DNA of 64,000 nucleotides from Shewanella sp. 1CM18E (lineage in GTDB: Bacteria > Pseudomonadota > Gammaproteobacteria > Enterobacterales > Shewanellaceae): assembly GCF_023161665.1 (NCBI RefSeq), contig NZ_JALNTW010000001.1:665544-729543 (forward strand), written 5' to 3'. Below are positions 43,951-54,800 of the stretch, piece after piece; position 1 is the first letter of the stretch, and every line of letters starts with the position of its first letter. The translations under genes were made by a program, and so were the position numbers. Under the pieces are notes generated by a model. The model did not search any database. It saw only the letters and a list, made by a program, of their open reading frames with translations, and was not told where the DNA came from.

Positions 43951-44955
43951 TTAAATCGAGTTGTTTGGTGCATTTACCGCCGGGATTATATCTTCTGCGA
44001 TCCATACCGAAAATGCCTTTAACTCTGCATATCTGCCTGCTATATCGCGGATATACTCGAGCGTCAACGGAATGTCTGCCATATAAGCAGGTTTATTGTC
44101 TCGATAATTGAGTCTTGCGAAAATACCAGCGGCTTTTACATGACGCTGTATCCCCATAAGATCAAACCAGCGGCGATATTGCTCAATGCTCGTCTTTGCG
44201 GGAATGAGTTTATTCTCAATGCACTGTGTATAGTGCTGCAGCATCAGTCGCTCCACATCAGAGTCTGGCCAGCGAATATAGCAGTCACGTAGTAAAGAGA
44301 CTGCATCGTAAGTCACAGGACCTATGACGGCATCTTGAAAATCAATAACTTTTAACTGGCCATCTTGAAGCATTAGGTTACGGCTATGGTAATCTCTGTG
44401 CATACCGGCTTGAGGCTGTGATAACGCGCTATCGGTTAATACCTTAAAAGCTTTAGTGGTGTGACTTTTGACCGCTTCGGCAGGTAAGCCTAAATGATGC
44501 ACAGCTAACCATTCACAAAAGATCGCTAACTCACGTTCTACAAAGGCTTTATCATAGCTAGGTAAAGGGCCCGCACTTGTCGTAGTGACTTTTGCAATAT
44601 CAGTCAGTAAAACCAATGCCTCAGAATAATATTTTTGTAAGCTTTGCTCGTTTAACACCGACAACAGCTGCACATCGCCTAAGTCACTCAGCAGCATAAC
44701 CCCTAAAGATTGGTCGCTTGCTATCACCTTTGGCACAGCAATACCTTGACGTGAATAACTGTCTGCCAATTGAATAAACGGTGCAATATCGATAAGGTTA
44801 GGCGGTGAATCGACTACAATATATGACAAGTCATCGATAAAAACTCTAAAGTAGCGTCTAAAGCTCGCATCGCCAGATATCAACTGTGGCGAGACTTTTA
44901 CATTAAAATACTGGTTTAGCCATGCATTTAACTGAAGAAATCTAGGATCTGACAA
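43951..44955 (-). CDS. amgK: Anomeric MurNAc/GlcNAc kinase
   Basis: A 334-residue phosphotransferase of the choline-kinase-like fold that phosphorylates the anomeric carbon of recycled amino sugars. Motifs: GDASFRRYFRV near the N-terminus (nucleotide loop), GMHRDYHSRNLML (catalytic Asp) and VIDFQDAVIGP (metal Asp). The start was set at TTG 44955 (SDPRFLQLNAWL), since GAGGTG stands three bases upstream and the protein then begins at the family's usual point. The longer frame back to 45063 adds 36 residues rich in Phe/Leu and would leave only 53 bases for two divergent promoters. Confidence 0.9.
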   Translation of the reverse strand: MSDPRFLQLNAWLNQYFNVKVSPQLISGDASFRRYFRVFIDDLSYIVVDSPPNLIDIAPFIQLADSYSRQGIAVPKVIASDQSLGVMLLSDLGDVQLLSVLNEQSLQKYYSEALVLLTDIAKVTTTSAGPLPSYDKAFVERELAIFCEWLAVHHLGLPAEAVKSHTTKAFKVLTDSALSQPQAGMHRDYHSRNLMLQDGQLKVIDFQDAVIGPVTYDAVSLLRDCYIRWPDSDVERLMLQHYTQCIENKLIPAKTSIEQYRRWFDLMGIQRHVKAAGIFARLNYRDNKPAYMADIPLTLEYIRDIAGRYAELKAFSVWIAEDIIPAVNAPNNSI

Positions 44956-45116
44956 GGGCACCTCATGGCTCTTAAGAAGAAATTGCTTTATTATAACGAC
45001 AAAATGGAAACAGCTAAGCAATTGAAAAAATTTATTTGGCTGAGTTGCCCAGGTAAGGGTCAACTTTTCTCCTCTTTCACTGTCCAGACTAAGAAATCAT
45101 AATTAATTGACCTAAG

Positions 45117-47441
45117 ATGCAGATCCGTTATTTTCTGGCCTTGAGCCTGCTTCCCCAATTAGTCTTAGCAGACGAAACCGAAACTGTGACCACATCTAGC
45201 GCACAATGCGTAGTTGTACCTCCAGTAAAGCCTTATGTGCCACTTTATGAGCTTAATACCCCAGAGGATTTAGCTCGCATCTATATTAGCTCTGACCGTT
45301 CAGATGCGCAGATGGGCAAACAAGCAACATTTTCAGGCAATGTGAACTTTAGCCAAGGCGGCCGTAATGTTGCCGCAGATGAAGCGATTCTGAATCAAGA
45401 AGCTGAAGAACTAGAAGCTAACGGCAACTTAGTCTTTCAAGACGAAATGTTTACCGTCACAGCAAGTTCATTGGTAGCTAAAATGCGCAGCAATAGCGCA
45501 GTATTAAGTGGTGCTAAATATTGGCTGCATGGGCAGCAGATCCATGGTGACGCAGAAACATTAGAGATCACCCAAGAAAACAACCTACTACTTGCTGGGA
45601 CTAACTTCACCACTTGTCCTGGTGATGATCCGGCGTGGCTGTTAGAAGCTGACCGCATCAAAATTGACAGTACTGAAGAGTGGGGCGAGATCTGGGACGC
45701 TAAGATCAAAATCGCAGGCGTGCCTGTTATGTATGTGCCTTACATGACAATTCCAGTCTCTGACAAACGAAAATCTGGATTCCTATTTCCAAGTTTCAGC
45801 ACCAGCACCACCAATGGTGTAGAGGTTGCTACCCCTTACTATTGGAATATTGCTCCAGAATACGATTTAACCTTTACTCCAAACTATATGTCAGCTCGCG
45901 GACTATTTACCAAGACTGAATTTAGATATTTAGCGGGTGAAAAACAGCAAGGTCAGTTAAACCTAGAATACCTAGCCGATGACGACAAATTAGTTGGTAG
46001 CCCAGACCGTTACCTCTATCACTGGGAACATAGTGGTGCCATCAACAAAAACTGGCGAGTACTGGCTAACTATACCGATGTATCGGATAACAACTACTTT
46101 AACGACTTAAGCTCTGATGTACAGCGCGCGACAGATAACCAATTAACCCGCATTGGTGAAGTTGCTTATTTTGAGCAAAACTGGGATATCAGCGCCCGCG
46201 TGCAAGATATTAAAGTGCTAGGCGAGGACGAAAAACCTTACCAAGTTATGCCACAGTTTGTGTTTAATTATCGCGCACCTAGTTATTGGCACGGACTGGA
46301 TTTTAACTTCAATAGCGAAGTGACTAACTTTGAGCACCGGGACAGTGAGTACTCAACTGCAACCCGCTTACATTTAGAGCCGAGTATTTCTTACCCAATT
46401 CATGGTCCAGCAGGTTCGTTAACCAGTGAAGTGAAACTACTGCAAACCAATTACTGGCAAGATGATCGCTCTAACCTGATGACATCAGAACTCGATGACA
46501 CGGTGAACCGTACCCTGCCGCAAGTGCGCATTCACGGCCAAATAAACTTTGAGCGTTTTACTGATTATTTTGACACTAATTATAGGCAAACATTAGAGCC
46601 TCAATTCCAATACCTTTATGTTGGTTATGAAGACCAGTCAAACATCGGTATTTACGATACAGCATTATTACAAGAAGACTATAACGGTCTGTTTAGAGAA
46701 CGCCGTTTCTCAGGTTTAGACCGCATTGCCGATGCCAATCAATTCACTCTGGGTCTAACAACCAGAATGTTTAATGAACAAAACCGCGAAGTATTTAAGT
46801 TCAGCTTAGGTCAGATAGTCTATCTACAAGATAGTCGCGTCGGTCTTAACGACGTTAATGGAAGTGCCGATACATTCGTACAAGAAAACACCTCTAATTC
46901 AGCCGTAGCCGCAGAGTTAACAACTCAGCTTTACTCTGACTGGTTCTTAAGCGGTTCGATTCAATACGACGCTAAAGAGAGTGAAAATAAAAAGAGTGAA
47001 GTTACTGTCGACTATCGCCCTGGTGAAAACAAGTTGCTCCAAGCTAGTTACCGCTATGTGCCGGATCTACTGAATACCAACACTAATGAGTCAGTCGATA
47101 TTAAGCAGTTAGGCTTTCGTGGTGCATGGCCAATTAACGACAGCTTATATTTAGTCGGTAACTGGTATTATGATCTAAATGAGAGTCGCGCCGTAGAAAC
47201 CTATACCGGCTTTCAATATGAATCATGTTGTTGGGCAGTGCGTTTGAGTTATCATTACCGCATCAAAACCAATTATATTGACGAAAATAATCCGGTACAG
47301 GATACTCGAGAGCTATTTGAAAGCGGCTTCTACCTGAACTTTGTAGTTAAAGGACTCGGTGGCTCGGGCCCGTTAGGCGTATCAGATATGTTGGATGATG
47401 GCCTATTTAATTATCGTAAACCGCTTTATTTGAAAAATTAG
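45117..47441 (+). CDS. lptD: LPS-assembly outer-membrane protein LptD
   Basis: A 774-residue essential translocon that inserts LPS into the outer leaflet. The signal peptide (to LVLA-D) precedes a periplasmic jellyroll (about 50-210; FSGNVNFSQGGRNVAADEA) and the large beta-barrel. Disulphide cysteines known from E. coli have counterparts: Cys31, the Cys of TTCPGDD, and the adjacent pair Cys704-705 in ESCCWAV. It works with LptE, not seen in this window. It begins the lptD-surA-pdxA-rsmA unit and is divergent from amgK-murU-djlA. Confidence 0.96.
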   Translation: MQIRYFLALSLLPQLVLADETETVTTSSAQCVVVPPVKPYVPLYELNTPEDLARIYISSDRSDAQMGKQATFSGNVNFSQGGRNVAADEAILNQEAEELEANGNLVFQDEMFTVTASSLVAKMRSNSAVLSGAKYWLHGQQIHGDAETLEITQENNLLLAGTNFTTCPGDDPAWLLEADRIKIDSTEEWGEIWDAKIKIAGVPVMYVPYMTIPVSDKRKSGFLFPSFSTSTTNGVEVATPYYWNIAPEYDLTFTPNYMSARGLFTKTEFRYLAGEKQQGQLNLEYLADDDKLVGSPDRYLYHWEHSGAINKNWRVLANYTDVSDNNYFNDLSSDVQRATDNQLTRIGEVAYFEQNWDISARVQDIKVLGEDEKPYQVMPQFVFNYRAPSYWHGLDFNFNSEVTNFEHRDSEYSTATRLHLEPSISYPIHGPAGSLTSEVKLLQTNYWQDDRSNLMTSELDDTVNRTLPQVRIHGQINFERFTDYFDTNYRQTLEPQFQYLYVGYEDQSNIGIYDTALLQEDYNGLFRERRFSGLDRIADANQFTLGLTTRMFNEQNREVFKFSLGQIVYLQDSRVGLNDVNGSADTFVQENTSNSAVAAELTTQLYSDWFLSGSIQYDAKESENKKSEVTVDYRPGENKLLQASYRYVPDLLNTNTNESVDIKQLGFRGAWPINDSLYLVGNWYYDLNESRAVETYTGFQYESCCWAVRLSYHYRIKTNYIDENNPVQDTRELFESGFYLNFVVKGLGGSGPLGVSDMLDDGLFNYRKPLYLKN

Positions 47442-47568
47442 CAAAAAATTAACTTAAAAAAATGCTGAACCTAGCTGACGACATGCAGTCAAAGCAGGAC
47501 TAAAGAATCATTAGCGCGGTATGTAAATACCGTAAATGACACTCAATAAATGCCAAGGATTTTAGTGG

Positions 47569-48873
47569 ATGAAACGCTGTAACCAATTAATTTTTGCCCT
47601 GTTAACTTTGGCGATGAGCCAGACGATTCAAGCAGCTCCGACGCCACTTGACCGCGTCACTGTGCAGATAAACGAAGGGATTATTCTAGAAAGCGAAGTC
47701 AGTGGAATGGTGAAAACCATTAAAGCCAATGCGGCAAACGCTGGCCAAAAGTTGCCTTCTGATACAGCTCTACGAACTCAGGTTATTGAACGACTGATCT
47801 TAACTCGTTTACAGCTACAAATGGCAGATAGAATTGGTTTGCATATTGGTGATTTACAATTAGACCAAACGATTGAAAATATTGCTAAAGAGCAAAATAT
47901 CACGGTTTCACAAATGAAAGCGCAAATCGAAAGCGATGGCACCACTTTTGCGCAATACCGTGAGCAATTACGTGAAGAAATCACCTTAGGTGAAATCCAA
48001 CGTATTCAGGTTCAACGTCGTATCCAAGTCTCGCCACAAGAGATCAATAACCTTGTCAAAATCATCAATGAACAAGGGCTTAAAGATGTTGAGTTCCAAA
48101 TTGGCCACATCTTGATTGACGTCCCAAGCGATGCCAACAGCCAACAATTAGACGCTGCAAGTAAGCGAGCTGCAGCGGTACTAAAAAGACTAAACGATGG
48201 TGATGACTTTAGAAGCATCGCGATTGCAGCATCCTCTGGTCCAAAAGCGCTAGAAGGCGGTATTTGGGATTATATGAACATCAACGAAATGCCGACTTTA
48301 TTTGCTGAAGTCGTTGGTGATGCTAAAACTGGTGATATAATCGGCCCTATTAAAAGTGGTTCAGGCTTACACATTATTAAAATAATGGACGCACGCGGTT
48401 TGCAAACTCAAGAAATTGAAGAGGTTAAATCTCGTCATATTCTACTTAAGCCATCACCAATTCTGTCAGAAGAACGTGCAAAAAGCATGATGGATAGATT
48501 CCTTGAGCAAGTGAAATCAGGTGAAGCTAAGTTTGAAGACCTAGCGCGTCAGTACTCAGAAGATCCGGGTAGTGCGGTTAAAGGTGGTGAATTAGGTTGG
48601 GCAGATCCAAACATTTACGTACCTGCGTTTGCTCAAGAGCTAAATAGTCTAGAAATAGGCCAGTACAGTGAACCGTTCCGTTCAACACATGGCTGGCACA
48701 TAGTACAGCTAGAAGATAAGCGTACCACTGATGCAACTGACAAGTTCAACACAAACCGAGCTCATCAGCTGATATTCCGCCGTAAGTTTAATGAAGAATT
48801 ACAAAACTGGTTAGACGAAATGCGCGCAGAAGCTTTTATCGATATCTTTGAGCCAGTATCAAACCGAGGTTAA
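47569..48873 (+). CDS. surA: Periplasmic chaperone and peptidyl-prolyl isomerase SurA
   Basis: A 434-residue protein. The signal peptide ends near IQAAP. The N-terminal SurA domain (about 25-170) begins [17 protein letters not shown]; two parvulin domains follow (about 175-275, 285-385), the second with [10 protein letters not shown] and GGELGWADP; the C-terminal helix closes the fold. SurA escorts outer-membrane proteins such as LptD, its upstream neighbour, to the BAM complex. AAGGA nine bases before the ATG supports the start. pdxA follows after five bases. Confidence 0.96.
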   Translation: MKRCNQLIFALLTLAMSQTIQAAPTPLDRVTVQINEGIILESEVSGMVKTIKANAANAGQKLPSDTALRTQVIERLILTRLQLQMADRIGLHIGDLQLDQTIENIAKEQNITVSQMKAQIESDGTTFAQYREQLREEITLGEIQRIQVQRRIQVSPQEINNLVKIINEQGLKDVEFQIGHILIDVPSDANSQQLDAASKRAAAVLKRLNDGDDFRSIAIAASSGPKALEGGIWDYMNINEMPTLFAEVVGDAKTGDIIGPIKSGSGLHIIKIMDARGLQTQEIEEVKSRHILLKPSPILSEERAKSMMDRFLEQVKSGEAKFEDLARQYSEDPGSAVKGGELGWADPNIYVPAFAQELNSLEIGQYSEPFRSTHGWHIVQLEDKRTTDATDKFNTNRAHQLIFRRKFNEELQNWLDEMRAEAFIDIFEPVSNRG

Positions 48874-48878
48874 TACTA

Positions 48879-49862
48879 TTGTCGACTAAACGCATAGCCA
48901 TCACGCCGGGTGAACCGGCGGGTGTAGGCCCAGATTTAGTGATACAACTAGCTCAGCAGGCATGGCCTGCTGAGCTAGTCGTTTGTGCCGATCCACAATT
49001 ACTGCAATCTCGTGCTAAAAAACTTGGTTTACCTATTCAGCTGCGTCCTTATCAACCAAATCAGCCACCAAAGCCCCAAGAAGCCGGCACATTAACCATA
49101 GTGCCATTCTCATTAGAAGCTGAAGCGGTTTGCGGTAAGCTTGATGAGCAAAATAGTGCCTACGTGGTTGAAACACTGCGATTTGCAGGTGAGAAAAACA
49201 TGGTTGGCGAGTTTGATGCGGTGGTAACCGGCCCGGTTCACAAAGGCATTATCAACGAGGCAGGTATTCCATTTAGTGGTCATACCGAATTTTTTGCTAA
49301 CCAAGCAAACTGTCAAGATGTAGTGATGATGTTGGCAGCGCCAGGTCTGCAGGTTGCGCTAGTAACGACACACATACCTCTGGCCTATGTATCAAAAGCA
49401 ATTACCCGCGATCGTTTGCACCAAATCATCAAGATTTTACATCGAGATCTGGTCGAGAAATTCGCTATTGCCTCGCCACGCATCTACGTTTGCGGCTTAA
49501 ATCCTCACGCTGGTGAGGACGGTCATTTAGGCAGAGAAGAGATTGATGTTATTATCCCTGCACTAAATGAGTTACGTGAACTGGATATGGATATAGTTGG
49601 GCCTTTACCAGCAGATACTCTGTTCCAACCAAAATACTTAGAAGATGCTGACGTTGTGCTTGCTATGTACCACGATCAGGGGCTTCCAGTACTAAAATCT
49701 AGAGGATTTGGCAGTTCAGTCAATATCACCCTAGGATTACCCTATATAAGAACGTCGGTCGACCATGGTACGGCCCTAGAGCTTGCAGGCACAGGTACTG
49801 CAGATATCGGCAGTTTCGTCTGCGCATTAAATAAAGCCATTGATTTGGCTGCTAAGAATTAG
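48879..49862 (+). CDS. pdxA: 4-hydroxythreonine-4-phosphate dehydrogenase
   Basis: A 327-residue NAD-dependent metalloenzyme of pyridoxal phosphate synthesis. Motifs: [13 protein letters not shown] at the N-terminus, FSGHTEFFA (metal-binding His in SGHTEF), [13 protein letters not shown] and [11 protein letters not shown], with a further His in the last third. Translation starts at TTG 48879, supported by GAGGT (48866-48870) that overlaps the surA end; no ATG fits. The stop overlaps an upstream extension of rsmA, whose true start is 17 bases on. Confidence 0.95.
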   Translation: MSTKRIAITPGEPAGVGPDLVIQLAQQAWPAELVVCADPQLLQSRAKKLGLPIQLRPYQPNQPPKPQEAGTLTIVPFSLEAEAVCGKLDEQNSAYVVETLRFAGEKNMVGEFDAVVTGPVHKGIINEAGIPFSGHTEFFANQANCQDVVMMLAAPGLQVALVTTHIPLAYVSKAITRDRLHQIIKILHRDLVEKFAIASPRIYVCGLNPHAGEDGHLGREEIDVIIPALNELRELDMDIVGPLPADTLFQPKYLEDADVVLAMYHDQGLPVLKSRGFGSSVNITLGLPYIRTSVDHGTALELAGTGTADIGSFVCALNKAIDLAAKN

Positions 49863-49878
49863 TGATAAAAGTTACCTC

Positions 49879-50682
49879 ATGAGCAATAAAGTACATTTAG
49901 GCCATACGGCCAGAAAGCGTTTCGGACAAAACTTCTTAACCGACGAAAATGTGATTAATCGCATTGTTGGCGCTATCTCACCAGATAACGACCACGTTAT
50001 GGTAGAAATTGGCCCAGGTTTAGCGGCGTTAACTGAGCCTGTAGCAACTAGCATCGACAAATTGATTGTTGTTGAACTAGATAAAGATTTGGTTGAGCGT
50101 TTACAAGAGCACCCAGTGCTGAAAGATAAACTCGAGATCCATCAAGGCGATGCATTAAAGTTTGACTTCAACCAATTGGTACGTGAAGACAAGCAGATGA
50201 AAGTGTTTGGTAACCTGCCATACAACATCTCAACGCCGCTTATGTTCCACTTATTTGAATTTGCAGAGCATATTGAAAATATGCACTTTATGCTGCAAAA
50301 AGAAGTGGTGTTAAGACTTTCCGCTGCGCCAGGAACTAAGGCTTATGGCCGCTTAACCGTAATGGCGCAATACCACTGCCAAGTGATGCCTGTACTTGAA
50401 GTACCACCAGGATGTTTTACACCACCACCAAAAGTTGATTCTGCGGTCGTGCGCTTAGTGCCTTACAAAAACAAGCCGTGGCCTTGTAAAGATGTTGAGC
50501 TACTAAGAAACTTAACCACTACCGCCTTCAATATGCGTCGTAAAACGTTAAGAAATAACCTTAAGCAAATGTTATCAGATGAAGACTTTGCTGAGTTAGG
50601 TATAGATCCAACATTGCGACCAGAGCAAATCCGTGTCGACCAGTATGTCGCCATGGCTAACCACGTATTTGATAAGAAGTAA
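49879..50682 (+). CDS. rsmA: 16S rRNA A1518/A1519 dimethyltransferase
   Basis: A 267-residue KsgA enzyme that dimethylates two adjacent adenines in the 3' hairpin of 16S rRNA, a late 30S quality step. Motifs: RKRFGQNFL (N-terminal signature), [13 protein letters not shown] (SAM loop) and NLPYNIST (catalytic NLPY). The start was set at ATG 49879 ([15 protein letters not shown]), which matches the family; the frame extends 13 codons back into pdxA without support. It is cotranscribed with pdxA. A strong terminator follows. Confidence 0.95.
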   Translation: MSNKVHLGHTARKRFGQNFLTDENVINRIVGAISPDNDHVMVEIGPGLAALTEPVATSIDKLIVVELDKDLVERLQEHPVLKDKLEIHQGDALKFDFNQLVREDKQMKVFGNLPYNISTPLMFHLFEFAEHIENMHFMLQKEVVLRLSAAPGTKAYGRLTVMAQYHCQVMPVLEVPPGCFTPPPKVDSAVVRLVPYKNKPWPCKDVELLRNLTTTAFNMRRKTLRNNLKQMLSDEDFAELGIDPTLRPEQIRVDQYVAMANHVFDKK

Positions 50683-50709
50683 CTTTCGAATCATTCACTA
50701 TCTGAAAAG

Positions 50710-50724
50710 GGGCATTAACTGCCC
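50710..50724 (+). terminator. Rho-independent terminator after rsmA
   Basis: Stem GGGCA / TGCCC, extended by A-T pairs, loop TTAAC, then seven T. It separates apaG transcription from the upstream unit. Confidence 0.85.
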
Positions 50725-50837
50725 TTTTTTTATACTTTATCGGTAGACATTTACCTATTAATTCTCCAATACAGGCTTTAATATGAAGTCTATACCCGCG
50801 TAAACATAAGATTAAATTAAGCTTTTTAGGGGGCTAT

Positions 50838-51218
50838 ATGAGTCATTTAGCATCATCAGTTAGAGTTGACGTAAAAACAGCGTATATCGAAACCCAATCC
50901 TCACCCGATGAAGACAAATACCTATTTAGCTACACAATTACCATCCATAACCTTGGCAACGAAGACATTACACTAAAAAGCCGTCATTGGTGCATAACCG
51001 ATGCAGAGGGCCGAAAAAGTGAAGTTCATGGCTCAGGTGTTGTTGGAGAAACCCCAACCATCAAACCCAACTCTTCATATGAATATACTAGTGGTACCGT
51101 ACTAGAAACGCCGTTAGGTGTGATGGAGGGAAGTTACACTATGACAGATGAACAGGGACAAGAATTTAAGGCAATAATCTCAGCCTTTCGATTATCTATA
51201 CCCGGATTACTGCACTAA
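50838..51218 (+). CDS. apaG: ApaG protein
   Basis: A 126-residue immunoglobulin-like beta-sandwich protein. The core YTITIHNLGNEDITLKSRHW, the Gly-rich GSGVVGETPTIKPNSS and the terminal FRLSIPGLLH are the ApaG signatures. It is associated with Co2+ sensitivity and divalent metal in other bacteria, but its molecular role is not settled. GGGGGC upstream gives a good ribosome site. apaH follows after 30 bases. Confidence 0.93.
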   Translation: MSHLASSVRVDVKTAYIETQSSPDEDKYLFSYTITIHNLGNEDITLKSRHWCITDAEGRKSEVHGSGVVGETPTIKPNSSYEYTSGTVLETPLGVMEGSYTMTDEQGQEFKAIISAFRLSIPGLLH

Positions 51219-51248
51219 CCATTATAAAATCATAATAAATAGGTAAAA

Positions 51249-52082
51249 ATGGCAAACTATTTTGTAGGTGATATTCAAGGCTGTTTTAATGAACTCACCT
51301 TGTTACTTGAAAAAGTAGCTTTTAACCCGTCGCGTGACACCCTTTGGGCTGTTGGCGATCTTGTGGCCAGAGGACCGGGGTCACTTGAAACCTTACGTTT
51401 TTTTAAATCATTACAAGGTTCTGCAAAAGTCGTTCTCGGCAATCACGATCTTCACTTACTGGCTATACAGGGTCAACTAAAGCGCGCAAACCCCAAAGAT
51501 CATCTAAGCGAACTACTGGCATCTGAAGATATCGCTTCTATCATCGACTGGCTAAGATTACAGCCCTTGTATCAGGAACTTCCTGATCAGCAACTCATTA
51601 TGACCCACGCAGGCATTCCACCAAATTGGGAGCTTGCAACTCTAAGAGCCAGAGCAGACGCTGTGAGTAATGTCTTACAGTCAAGCGATTACCTAACCGC
51701 TCTCATTGCGCACATGTACACCAATGATATTGACCAAGACCGACCTCAATTATCCAGTCTTGAGCAGCAGATTTATTGTATCAATGCGCTAACCCGCATG
51801 CGCTATATCACTGACTCCGGTGCGCTAGATTTTAACTGCAAAGCACCAATAGAACATTGTAACCAGTCGAATTTAACTCCGTGGTTTAACCTTCCTCATA
51901 AACTGCCTAATGACTACCGTGTCGTATTCGGGCACTGGGCTGCAATTATGGGGCAAACTCAACACGCTAATCGCTTAGCACTCGATACAGGTTGCTGTTG
52001 GGGGGAACACATGACGTTATGGCATTTAGAGTCAGATCAGAAAATTACGCAGATTAAATTAAAAGACGTTAAACGAAGTTAA
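51249..52082 (+). CDS. apaH: Symmetrical diadenosine tetraphosphatase
   Basis: A 277-residue calcineurin-type metallophosphatase that splits Ap4A to two ADP, and can remove Np4-caps from RNA in E. coli. Motifs: GDIQG (8-12), GDLVARGPGS, GNHDLHLLA, THAGIPPNW and GHWAAIMG. The family's Asp/His metal ligands are all present. Cotranscribed with apaG. In E. coli folA is next in convergent orientation; here a chemoreceptor gene and DUF3718 lie between. Confidence 0.95.
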   Translation: MANYFVGDIQGCFNELTLLLEKVAFNPSRDTLWAVGDLVARGPGSLETLRFFKSLQGSAKVVLGNHDLHLLAIQGQLKRANPKDHLSELLASEDIASIIDWLRLQPLYQELPDQQLIMTHAGIPPNWELATLRARADAVSNVLQSSDYLTALIAHMYTNDIDQDRPQLSSLEQQIYCINALTRMRYITDSGALDFNCKAPIEHCNQSNLTPWFNLPHKLPNDYRVVFGHWAAIMGQTQHANRLALDTGCCWGEHMTLWHLESDQKITQIKLKDVKRS

Positions 52083-52181
52083 AAAAGAGTTAAACTATTT
52101 CGACATCTGGTCGATATAACATATCAACTAGGTGTCGCCAAAACAGTGACTTTAAATAAAAATAATAACAATGGAGCGCTT

Positions 52182-54203
52182 ATGAAGTTAAATGTAGCCA
52201 CTAGAGTCATAGGTGGATTTACGGTTGTCACCTTACTATTACTCGTTCTCGGCGCCGCTTCTTGGTTTACCAACAACCAACTAAAGACAAGCACTCAAGT
52301 TTTACAGCAGTTAAGCCTTCCAGCCTTAGAGTCAAGTAACCTGCTGACTCAAACGATTTCTCAGCAAGAAAAGCAGATCCTAGTGGCTTACCATAGTCCT
52401 AATGTCGCCGAAATGCCGCAAGTCAATGCACAGTTCTCTGCCGCAGGTAAAATCTTTAATAGCGAACTTGATAAGCTTAGCGCACTCGTTAGCGATAATA
52501 GCGAATTTACCTCGGTTATTAGCCAATTAGAGAGTGATTACACAAAGTTCAATACGACAAGCAAGCAGATGATGCAGGCACATGAAAATGCATTAGTCAG
52601 CGCACAGAAAATTGTGACTCGTTATGATGATATTGAAATTGGTGCCGATGACACAGCCTCTCTATTACTCGACTTAATCGACCTTGAGATGAGTGAAGAT
52701 CTAACCGAACAAGAGATAGCGGCGACAGCGAGTAATCTAGAGCTTAGTTTTAGCAGCATTGTAAGTACTAGCTTTGACTTAATGGGTAGTAAAGATAAAG
52801 CCAAGTTTAATACCATTTCTAAGGAGCTTGATTACATAGTTAGTGATGCTAAAAGCAAAGTCACCTATGTCACCTCAAACTGGCAAGGTATTGTCGATGC
52901 GGAGCTAATCAACGAGATCAATACCGAAGCCAATAACGTATTTAGCATGATAAGCGGACGCAACTCATTAACCGAGTTAAAGCGAAACGAAATAGCCTTT
53001 AATGATAGCGCTGCAAGTTTACTTGACGAAGTAGAGCTAAGTGCAGGCAGAGTTAACCAGCAAATGTCCACGCTAAATAACAATATCGAAACCATCTCCA
53101 ACCAAATTAGTACCGACGCTATCGCGAATATAGATAGTGCCAGTATGCGCACAATTTTACTCATGTTGGTTGCCATAGTCGTTGCGGTTGTGGTGAGTAT
53201 TGCAGTTGTAAGGCCACTGACTCGCTCACTCGATAAAGTAAACCATGCGCTTAATGTTCTCGCATCTGGTGACTTAACTCATAAACTAGATGATTCCGGC
53301 CATGATGAATTTGCCAAGCTATCAGCAAACTGCAATAAGCTCGTTGATAGCCTACGTGGCTTAATTCAAGGAATTTTAGAACGTTCAGATCAACTGGCAG
53401 CCGCAGCAGAAGAAACATCAGCGATTACCGCGCAAACCACAGTGGGTATTCAAGAACAAAAAAGTCAAGTTGATCAGGTTGCTACTGCGACGACTCAACT
53501 AAGTTCTAGCGCCCAACAAGTTACTGCCAGTGCAGATGATGCCCTTAGCCAAATAAAAGCAGCTGACGATGAAAGCCAGCATATGCGCCTAATTGCTGAT
53601 GAAAATAAGCGTACGATTTTGGCGCTTGCGGACGAAGTCTCTAAGGCAAGCGTTGTTATCAACAAGGTACACGCCGACAGTGCCTCGATAGGATCTATCC
53701 TTGATGTGATCCGTGGTATTGCTGAGCAGACTAACCTACTCGCACTTAACGCCGCCATTGAAGCCGCTCGTGCCGGTGAGCAAGGTCGTGGTTTTGCGGT
53801 AGTAGCCGATGAAGTACGCAGTCTTGCCTCACGCACCCAAGACTCCACACAAGAGATCCAGCAGATGATTGAAGTACTACAGCAAGGAACTCAGGAAGCT
53901 GTTGCAGTAATGGACCTAGGACGCACTCAGGCCAACTCTTGCGTTGATAAAACTGAACAGGCTAATAACGCTCTAGAAAGTATTAGCGATGCTGTACATC
54001 GCGCTCATGACTCAGGAACGCATATTGCTCATGCAGCACAAGAGCAAAACCTCGTTAGTCAACAAGTGTCAGAAAAGCTTGAGCATATCGCCGCTATTTC
54101 TGAAGAAACTTCAACCGGCGCGGATCAAACAGCACAATCGAGCCATCAGGTTGCTCAGCTAGCAGAAGAACTGCAGGCTTCAGTTAAAGAGTTTAAGGTG
54201 TAA
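52182..54203 (+). CDS. Methyl-accepting chemotaxis protein
   Basis: About 673 residues. TM1 is at about 8-30, a long helical periplasmic domain (about 31-322), TM2 (about 323-345, [20 protein letters not shown]), HAMP (about 346-400), and the signalling domain with [20 protein letters not shown] and [15 protein letters not shown]. The ligand domain is all helical, of the long bundle (HBM-like) size class, with no identifiable ligand. The start at 52182 (MKLNVATRV) follows GGAG; an upstream GTG in frame has no ribosome site. The end (VKEFKV) lacks a CheR-tether pentapeptide. Confidence 0.88.
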   Translation: MKLNVATRVIGGFTVVTLLLLVLGAASWFTNNQLKTSTQVLQQLSLPALESSNLLTQTISQQEKQILVAYHSPNVAEMPQVNAQFSAAGKIFNSELDKLSALVSDNSEFTSVISQLESDYTKFNTTSKQMMQAHENALVSAQKIVTRYDDIEIGADDTASLLLDLIDLEMSEDLTEQEIAATASNLELSFSSIVSTSFDLMGSKDKAKFNTISKELDYIVSDAKSKVTYVTSNWQGIVDAELINEINTEANNVFSMISGRNSLTELKRNEIAFNDSAASLLDEVELSAGRVNQQMSTLNNNIETISNQISTDAIANIDSASMRTILLMLVAIVVAVVVSIAVVRPLTRSLDKVNHALNVLASGDLTHKLDDSGHDEFAKLSANCNKLVDSLRGLIQGILERSDQLAAAAEETSAITAQTTVGIQEQKSQVDQVATATTQLSSSAQQVTASADDALSQIKAADDESQHMRLIADENKRTILALADEVSKASVVINKVHADSASIGSILDVIRGIAEQTNLLALNAAIEAARAGEQGRGFAVVADEVRSLASRTQDSTQEIQQMIEVLQQGTQEAVAVMDLGRTQANSCVDKTEQANNALESISDAVHRAHDSGTHIAHAAQEQNLVSQQVSEKLEHIAAISEETSTGADQTAQSSHQVAQLAEELQASVKEFKV

Positions 54204-54267
54204 AGCCCTTGAAATTGAGTCTGCTGAAATCGCTGCTTTAGGACAGAAAGCAAAAAATAGACAAAAA

Positions 54268-54290
54268 AATACCGGGACAATCCCGGTATT
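54268..54290. terminator. Bidirectional terminator, chemoreceptor / DUF3718 gene
   Basis: Stem AATACCGGGA / TCCCGGTATT, loop CAA, flanked by A-rich and T-rich runs. It lies between convergent genes. Confidence 0.9.
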
Positions 54291-54304
54291 TTTTCTAGCA
54301 GTAA

Positions 54305-54700
54305 TTAACCGCCGGCAATACGCGATTTAATCGCGCTAGTAATTTCACTGCCGCCATGGCCATTACTTTCAGCCCAGGCAACAATTGTTTGACCGTCAGC
54401 TTCAGCAGAACCCAACTCAGACGCAGGTAAACGCTTCGCAACAAAAGTCCCCACTTTATTAGAACCACTTTTTAGTGCTGTTCTTAGCAGGCTATCGCCA
54501 TTACAAGATACACCACTATAAATATTGCGCAGCTTTACTCGGCTCTCTTTTAACTTTTTACGTAAACGGTTTTTATCATCAGCCTGAACATAGTTGCAAA
54601 TATTAGCAGCCAATTGGTCTTGGTTAGCCGTAGCAGTTGATGAAATAGAAATTGAAGATGCCACCATCAATGTAGCGAGGCTTACAGACAACAAGCGCAT
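54305..54700 (-). CDS. DUF3718 exported protein
   Basis: A 131-residue protein. The signal peptide (to TATA-N) precedes a helical domain with a Cys pair (ANICNYVQADDKNRLRKKL and GVSCNGDSLLRTAL), then NKVGTFVAKRLPASEL. This matches DUF3718, a periplasmic family common in Shewanella and Vibrio-like genera with no known function. AGGAG precedes the ATG. Single gene, between a chemoreceptor and folA. Confidence 0.82.
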   Translation of the reverse strand: MRLLSVSLATLMVASSISISSTATANQDQLAANICNYVQADDKNRLRKKLKESRVKLRNIYSGVSCNGDSLLRTALKSGSNKVGTFVAKRLPASELGSAEADGQTIVAWAESNGHGGSEITSAIKSRIAGG

Positions 54701-54800
54701 CTGACACTCCTTATTTTTTTAGTTTTTATTTATTAGAAAAGTAGCGCTATCTAGTAGGCTTGCTTTATCTTTATACAGGGTACTAAACAACCTATTGAAT

